DNA of 35,310 nt, taken from the NCBI GenBank assembly GCA_944390045.1, contig CALXOO010000022.1, forward strand, positions 1 through 35,310, in the 5' to 3' direction. Numbering within the stretch: the first letter of the stretch is position 1; each line of letters begins with the position of its first letter. Under the pieces are notes generated by a model. The model saw only the letters and a list, made by a program, of their open reading frames with translations, did not search any database and had not been told where the DNA came from. Made by a program: the position numbers and the translations under genes. The stretch comes from an uncultured Spirochaetales bacterium. Its GTDB lineage: Bacteria; Spirochaetota; Spirochaetia; Sphaerochaetales; Sphaerochaetaceae. Below are positions 31,370-35,310 of the stretch, piece by piece.

Positions 31370-32682
31370 GACTGCTCCAGTTCATCATTGGTTTTGTAGG
31401 CATCGGCCTGGTAGTGCTGGTGCACGAGGCTGGCCACTTTCTCGCGGCCAGAATTCTCGGCGTCAGGGTTGAGGTCTTCGGTATCGGCATGGGACCTGTG
31501 ATCTTCTCGCACCAGGGCAGGAACACGGAATACCGCATCTCTCTCATTCCATTCGGAGGTTACTGCCGCATGGACGGATCAATCGATCTGATCAAGGCCC
31601 TGAGGGACGATGAGAAATCCTTTCAAAAGGGCGAGTATGGGAGCTATTTCACAACGACTCCGCTGGTTCGTCTTGTGATTTTCGCCTTCGGACCTCTCAC
31701 GAACTTCCTGCTCTCTGCGCTGCTATTTCTCATTGTCTCCCTCATTCCGACTTACATGGCAGCAGATGCACCGCGCATCGCCCTGGTCTCTGACTACCCT
31801 GCGCTCTTCTCTGCCAGCATAGAGCAGCCGGAACTCAAAAGCGGCGACTATATCCTCTCAGTAGGAGGAACAGAGGTCTCGACCTGGCAGGAGGCAGAGG
31901 CTCTGATCTCCACCTCCGGCAGCCGGGAGCTGGCAATGACAGTGCTGCGTGAGGGCACTCAGCTTGAGGTCACGGCCCACGGAATCAGTCAGGACGGCGG
32001 CTACGTATACGGCATATCGCTGTGGCAGGAGCCGGTGATAGGCCGCAGTGAGGGCACAGAACTGTTCCAGAGCGGGGACAGGATCCTGTCCGTCAATGGA
32101 GATGAGATAAGCAATACTTATGATTTCTACAATCATTCCGGCACGGACATGGAGATTACGCTGGACAGGAACGGTCAGGAAATCACACTCTTCCTGCCCG
32201 CCTCCACGAGTTTTCCCTTCGCCTGGCACAGTGATCTCATCCCATCTCCCCGCGAAGGTTTCTTCGCCTCCATCGCTCACAGCTTCTCCAGGGCACTGAG
32301 GGCAGTTGCTGACACGATCTCCTCACTGCTGAACATAGTCAACCAGAATTCCGAGGAGGTGCGTAATGAGATAACTGGCCCGACGCGTGCGGCCCAGACC
32401 ATAGGAAACATCACGACACTCGGCTTCGAGTCCCGGTCAGCAGACGGAATCAGGGCCTTTCTCTATCTGCTCTCCCTTGTCTCCATCTCACTGTGCGTCG
32501 CGAATCTCATTCCGATCCCGACCTTCGACGGAGGTCAGATGGTCATCAATCTCTATCAGCTGGTGACAGGACGTGAGCTCAGGCCGAAAAGCTATGTGGT
32601 CTTCCACATCGCCGGCCTTGTCTTCACTGCCGTCATTCTTGTCGCGCTTTACTCTCTGGACATCATACACTACCTCTCATGA
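31351..32682 (+). CDS. rseP: site-2 metalloprotease RseP
   Basis: A 443-residue membrane zinc metalloprotease of the RseP/S2P family that cleaves membrane-anchored proteins. HEAGH at 25-29 sits in the first helix. Two PDZ-like modules follow, with LKSGDYILSVGGTEVSTW and FQSGDRILSVNGDEIS. The C-terminal NLIPIPTFDGGQM corresponds to the LDG third-ligand motif, here with FDG. The GTG start lies in the end of dxr with AGGTGG seven bases upstream. It ends the operon. Confidence 0.94.
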   Translation: MQLLLLRLLQFIIGFVGIGLVVLVHEAGHFLAARILGVRVEVFGIGMGPVIFSHQGRNTEYRISLIPFGGYCRMDGSIDLIKALRDDEKSFQKGEYGSYFTTTPLVRLVIFAFGPLTNFLLSALLFLIVSLIPTYMAADAPRIALVSDYPALFSASIEQPELKSGDYILSVGGTEVSTWQEAEALISTSGSRELAMTVLREGTQLEVTAHGISQDGGYVYGISLWQEPVIGRSEGTELFQSGDRILSVNGDEISNTYDFYNHSGTDMEITLDRNGQEITLFLPASTSFPFAWHSDLIPSPREGFFASIAHSFSRALRAVADTISSLLNIVNQNSEEVRNEITGPTRAAQTIGNITTLGFESRSADGIRAFLYLLSLVSISLCVANLIPIPTFDGGQMVINLYQLVTGRELRPKSYVVFHIAGLVFTAVILVALYSLDIIHYLS

Positions 32683-32879
32683 GCTTCTGAGAGACAGGGA
32701 TGGCGCCGCGGCCTTACGGCATTCACGAGGTATCAAATGATGAGAAAAAAGGCTGCGCATTCAGGATCACATCCTGTCTCATGCAGCAGCCCGGGAATCT
32801 GTATGAATACCGTTTCAGACCGTGTGAGGATCGTAAGGAACCATCTCCGGAGAACCTCAACGCGGATTCAGCCTGGCAC
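32683..32879. other. intergenic stretch between convergent rseP and transketolase
   Basis: The 197 bp between the two stop codons hold a minus-strand terminator (32745-32791) and no ORF with a ribosome binding site. No T-run terminator is visible for the rseP direction. Confidence 0.6.
32745..32791 (-). terminator. terminator of the rpiB-transketolase operon
   Basis: On the minus strand a stem of 15 pairs (outer GGCTGC/GCAGCC, middle GCA/TGC with a one-base bulge, inner CAGGAT/ATCCTG) is followed directly by six T. It is the clearest terminator in the window and lies 89 bp past the last stop. Confidence 0.85.
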
Positions 32880-33824
32880 TCACATCAGCTTTTCTGCCTT
32901 TGCGGCTATGTTCTCGGCAGTGAGATCAAAGCTCCTTGCCAGATAGTCCAGGGGACCTACCTCTCCGTATCTGTCTCCGACGTTGACGAAATCGGCCCTG
33001 CAGGGAATTCCGGCGCGCAGGATATGCGCTGCGATCATCTCGCCAGTGCCTCCCGGATAGCGTCCGTTCTCGCATACGATGATGCGGCCTGTTTCCCTTG
33101 CCGCCTTCTCCACAGTCTCGGTATCAAGAGGCCTTATCGTGTGAAGATCGATGACACGCGCGCTGATTCCCTTCTGTGCAAGGCTGTCTGCAGCAAGCAT
33201 GGCCTGATTCATCATGTGAACGCCCGTCGCAATGATGGCGACATCGCTTCCCTCGCGGGCAGTTATTGCCTTGCCAAGCCTGATCTCCACGCTCTCCGGA
33301 TAGCGGAAGGAAATCCCCTTTCTCGGAGTCCGGAGATAGGAAAGCACACCATTATCATAGACCTGTTTCACAAGTGAGCAGAGGCTCCTGGCATCGCTAG
33401 GCTCATAGACCACCATGTCAGGGATCTGCCTCATGAGGGCAATATCCTCAAAGGGCATGTGGGTACCACCATTGTACTGGGCGACTATTCCGGGATCAGA
33501 TCCTATGACATGGACAGTCTGCAGGGTGTAGCCTACCGAAAGGAAGAGCTGGTCATACATCCTCCTGGAAGCGAAGACACCGAAGCTGTGAATGAATGGA
33601 GTGAGTCCGGCAGAGGCCATTCCGCCTGCCATGGCAGCCATGTTTGCCTCGGCGATTCCGACATTGAAGAAGCGGTCCGGAAACTCTTTCTGGAAGGCCG
33701 TTGAACCAATACAGGAAGAGACATCAGCATCCAGGAAGACAATGTCCTGATGCTCACGTGCGAGATCGGCAATGGCCGCGATCAGCGCATCTCTGTAGTT
33801 CTTGTATTCGATGAGCTCTTTCAC
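32880..33824 (-). CDS. transketolase C-terminal subunit (split transketolase)
   Basis: A 314-residue protein equal to the pyrimidine-binding and C-terminal domains of transketolase. GIAEANMAAMAGGMASAG carries the conserved Glu that activates the TPP ring; GGTHMPFEDIALMRQIPDM and PGGTGEMIAAHIL follow. It needs the N-terminal subunit encoded just upstream, with which it overlaps by four bases. Together they move two-carbon units between pentose phosphates. The pair resembles the split transketolases seen in many anaerobes. Confidence 0.93.
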   Translation of the reverse strand: MKELIEYKNYRDALIAAIADLAREHQDIVFLDADVSSCIGSTAFQKEFPDRFFNVGIAEANMAAMAGGMASAGLTPFIHSFGVFASRRMYDQLFLSVGYTLQTVHVIGSDPGIVAQYNGGTHMPFEDIALMRQIPDMVVYEPSDARSLCSLVKQVYDNGVLSYLRTPRKGISFRYPESVEIRLGKAITAREGSDVAIIATGVHMMNQAMLAADSLAQKGISARVIDLHTIRPLDTETVEKAARETGRIIVCENGRYPGGTGEMIAAHILRAGIPCRADFVNVGDRYGEVGPLDYLARSFDLTAENIAAKAEKLM

Positions 33825-34672
33825 ATCGCACCCCCTTCCCTCTTGTTAAGCATCTCGATCGCATCATCGGCCCCTTCAGCCGTGATGGACATTGAATGAT
33901 TGTTCTTGATGTTCTCACCGGGTATGTAGCCGAAGCTCTTGACTGTGTGGAGAATGATCATTGTCGGTCTGTCATCCTTTCCGGCAAGAGCGACAGCCTT
34001 CGCTATTTCCTCATAGTCATGTCCGTTCATCACGTCAACAGCCTGCCATCCGAAGGTCTCATAGCGCTCCCTGAGGTGGTGCATCGGGATAATGTTGTCC
34101 GTATAGTCATCAAGCTGCTGGCCGTTGAGATCCGTGAATGCGATGAGGTTGCTGAGCTTCAGTGCTCCGGCGACCTCTGCCGCCTCCCAGACCTCGCCTT
34201 CCTGGCTCTCTCCGTCGCCCACAATGGCGAAGGTCCGGCTGCCGTCCATGTGCTGAACCCGCTGGGCAAGTGCGATTCCCACCGCAGCAGAGATTCCCTG
34301 TCCGAGAGATCCGGCCGTGAAGTCGATACCGGGGGTCTTAGTCATGTCGACATGACTTGGCAGACTGGTCCCGCCCTTGTTCAGGGTTGAAAGAAGGCTC
34401 TCATCAAAATATCCCTTCTTGGCAAGTATGGCATAGAGAGCGGGTCCGCTGTGTCCTTTGGATAGGACAAGGCGGTCGCGCTCCTTCCAGTCCGGTCGGG
34501 AAGGATCAATCCTCATCTCATGATAGTACAGGTAGACGAGGGTCTCCATGATCGACATGCTTCCGCCGATGTGTCCGCTGCCGAAGGAGGCGATCTCGCG
34601 TATGAGCTTTATCCTGGCGTCCAGGGCCTCTTTCCTCAACATCTTCAATTCTTCACTGCTGATCACAGGCAA
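33821..34672 (-). CDS. transketolase N-terminal subunit (split transketolase)
   Basis: A 283-residue protein equal to the TPP diphosphate-binding domain. GHIGGSMSIMETLVYLYY, LSKGHSGPALYAIL and the TPP motif GDGESQEGEVWEAAEVAGALKLSNLIAFTDLN are typical. It lacks the second half, supplied by the following gene. It overlaps rpiB by 20 bp, so the three genes form one transcript. Confidence 0.93.
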   Translation of the reverse strand: MPVISSEELKMLRKEALDARIKLIREIASFGSGHIGGSMSIMETLVYLYYHEMRIDPSRPDWKERDRLVLSKGHSGPALYAILAKKGYFDESLLSTLNKGGTSLPSHVDMTKTPGIDFTAGSLGQGISAAVGIALAQRVQHMDGSRTFAIVGDGESQEGEVWEAAEVAGALKLSNLIAFTDLNGQQLDDYTDNIIPMHHLRERYETFGWQAVDVMNGHDYEEIAKAVALAGKDDRPTMIILHTVKSFGYIPGENIKNNHSMSITAEGADDAIEMLNKREGGAM

Positions 34673-35111
34673 CCCCCTTCTCGAGATCCGCTATCTTGTC
34701 AACTCTTTTCTGATGGCGCCCGCCCTGAAAGGATGAGGCCATGTATGACTGCACGATTGACCAGGCGAGCTCATCGCCAAGCACCCGGCCGCCCAGACAG
34801 ATGACATTGGCATCATTGTGGGCTCTGGCCATTGCCGCGGAGTAGGCATCTGACACATGAGCTGCTCTTATTCCATCTATTTTGTTCGCTGCTATGGAGA
34901 TGCCGATCCCGGTCCCGCAGCAGAGTATGCCGAAATCATAGCCTTCACCGAGCAGTCTGGTGCACAGCTCACGTGCGATATCCGGGTAATCAACTGAACA
35001 GGTGTCATAACATCCGACATCTGTCACGCTGAGGCCCTCAGCCTCCAGCCGCTTTTTCAAATCTTCCTTGAGTGCCCAGCCGCCATGGTCACTTCCGACG
35101 ATAATCCTCAC
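34653..35111 (-). CDS. rpiB: ribose 5-phosphate isomerase B
   Basis: A 152-residue RpiB that interconverts ribulose- and ribose-5-phosphate. IIVGSDHGG opens the protein; CGTGIGISIAANK and DAYSAAMARAHNDANVICLGGR hold the active site. I chose GTG at 35111 because GGAGG lies six bases before it; an ATG at 35117 follows GGAGG without any gap. It begins the rpiB-transketolase operon. Confidence 0.93.
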   Translation of the reverse strand: MRIIVGSDHGGWALKEDLKKRLEAEGLSVTDVGCYDTCSVDYPDIARELCTRLLGEGYDFGILCCGTGIGISIAANKIDGIRAAHVSDAYSAAMARAHNDANVICLGGRVLGDELAWSIVQSYMASSFQGGRHQKRVDKIADLEKGVACDQQ

Positions 35112-35178
35112 AATCATCCTCCTAGCAGTAATCCGGCAAGATGCGAAGGGGACGGCAGTGGATTTGTCCCCCGGAAGA

Positions 35179-35207
35179 ATTCTAGCAGAGAATGTACGTT
35201 TTGTGAC
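35179..35207 (-). promoter_or_regulatory. promoter of the rpiB operon
   Basis: GTCACA (35202-35207), a 17-bp spacer and TAGAAT (35179-35184). The leader of about 60 bases is C- and G-rich and contains no strong hairpin. Confidence 0.5.
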
Positions 35208-35253
35208 AGCCCAGTTTGTGTGCTTTTACGGCTATGTAGATTGTAATTCTAGA

Positions 35254-35280
35254 TGCAACATATAAGCACATGTTGCAACA
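35254..35280. promoter_or_regulatory. inverted-repeat operator candidate upstream of rpiB
   Basis: TGCAACAT (35254-35261) and ATGTTGCA (35270-35277) are perfect inverted repeats eight bases apart. The right half extends into the palindrome TGTTGCAACA (35271-35280). This is a typical dimeric-repressor geometry; it sits about 47 bp upstream of the rpiB -35 and may serve rpiB or a gene beyond the right edge. Confidence 0.45.
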
Positions 35281-35310
35281 ACCTTTACCGAATTTCATTT
35301 GAAGCAGCAA

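Noticed and set aside
32700..33377. Plus-strand ORF antisense to the transketolase C-terminal subunit
   Set aside because: It lies mostly over a well-conserved gene and crosses the operon terminator.

Overview
The window is about 55% GC by eye and tightly packed with chromosomal housekeeping genes. I see no phage, insertion sequence, CRISPR array or rRNA. The plus-strand block rpsB-tsf-frr-uppS-cdsA-dxr-rseP (26414-32682), with no pyrH between tsf and frr, has the order I know from Treponema pallidum. With a spirochaete-type flavour elsewhere (small lipoproteins, split transketolase), this points to a Spirochaetia bacterium of moderate GC, Treponema- or Sphaerochaeta-like. The lineage is an inference from gene order, not from a search.

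Layout. 1-1734: a truncated ORF tail with an NPTG-like motif, a degenerate GIY-YIG protein, uridine phosphorylase and a UPF0303 protein. 1886-5118 (minus): mutS2 and rsgA. 5183-6411 (plus): a pentapeptide-repeat protein overlapping a metallo-beta-lactamase-fold hydrolase. 6358-9109 (minus): a membrane protein, PLP-binding yggS, a small secreted or membrane protein, and an RluD-type pseudouridine synthase, all overlapping. 9164-9235: tRNA-Val(TAC) with its own promoter and terminator. 9377-11080: a small ORF and a MATE transporter. 11077-13262 (minus): a lipoprotein tyrosine phosphatase and a PdxA-family dehydrogenase. 13263-13605: a non-coding interval with a promoter, a foldable RNA and a strong terminator. 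13606-18243: an acetyltransferase, IMP dehydrogenase, a GH13 amylase and adenylate kinase. 18349-23638: a UPRT-like protein, TPR lipoprotein, RNase HI, parvulin, PlsC, a membrane protein, a CYTH protein and another membrane protein. 23812-26276: argG, a GNAT protein and a GyrI-like protein. 26414-32682: the translation, isoprenoid and envelope operon. 32880-35111 (minus): split transketolase and rpiB.

Themes. Nucleotide salvage and interconversion (udp, guaB, adk, UPRT-like), the non-oxidative pentose phosphate pathway (rpiB plus two transketolase subunits), translation and ribosome maturation (rpsB, tsf, frr, rsgA, rluD, tRNA-Val) and envelope or lipid synthesis (uppS, cdsA, dxr, plsC, rseP) dominate. 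Gene packing is extreme. Several convergent pairs overlap at their 3' ends, and one pair shares a single CTAG as both stop codons.

The two most unusual signals are regulatory. First, at least nine genes lack a Shine-Dalgarno sequence but carry a sigma70-like -10 hexamer ending 6-8 nt before the start codon, which is the layout expected of leaderless mRNAs; the other genes have clear SD sites. Second, 13321-13547 looks like an unassigned structured RNA or attenuator, with its own TTGACA/CATGAT promoter, a long-range helix and a strong terminator.
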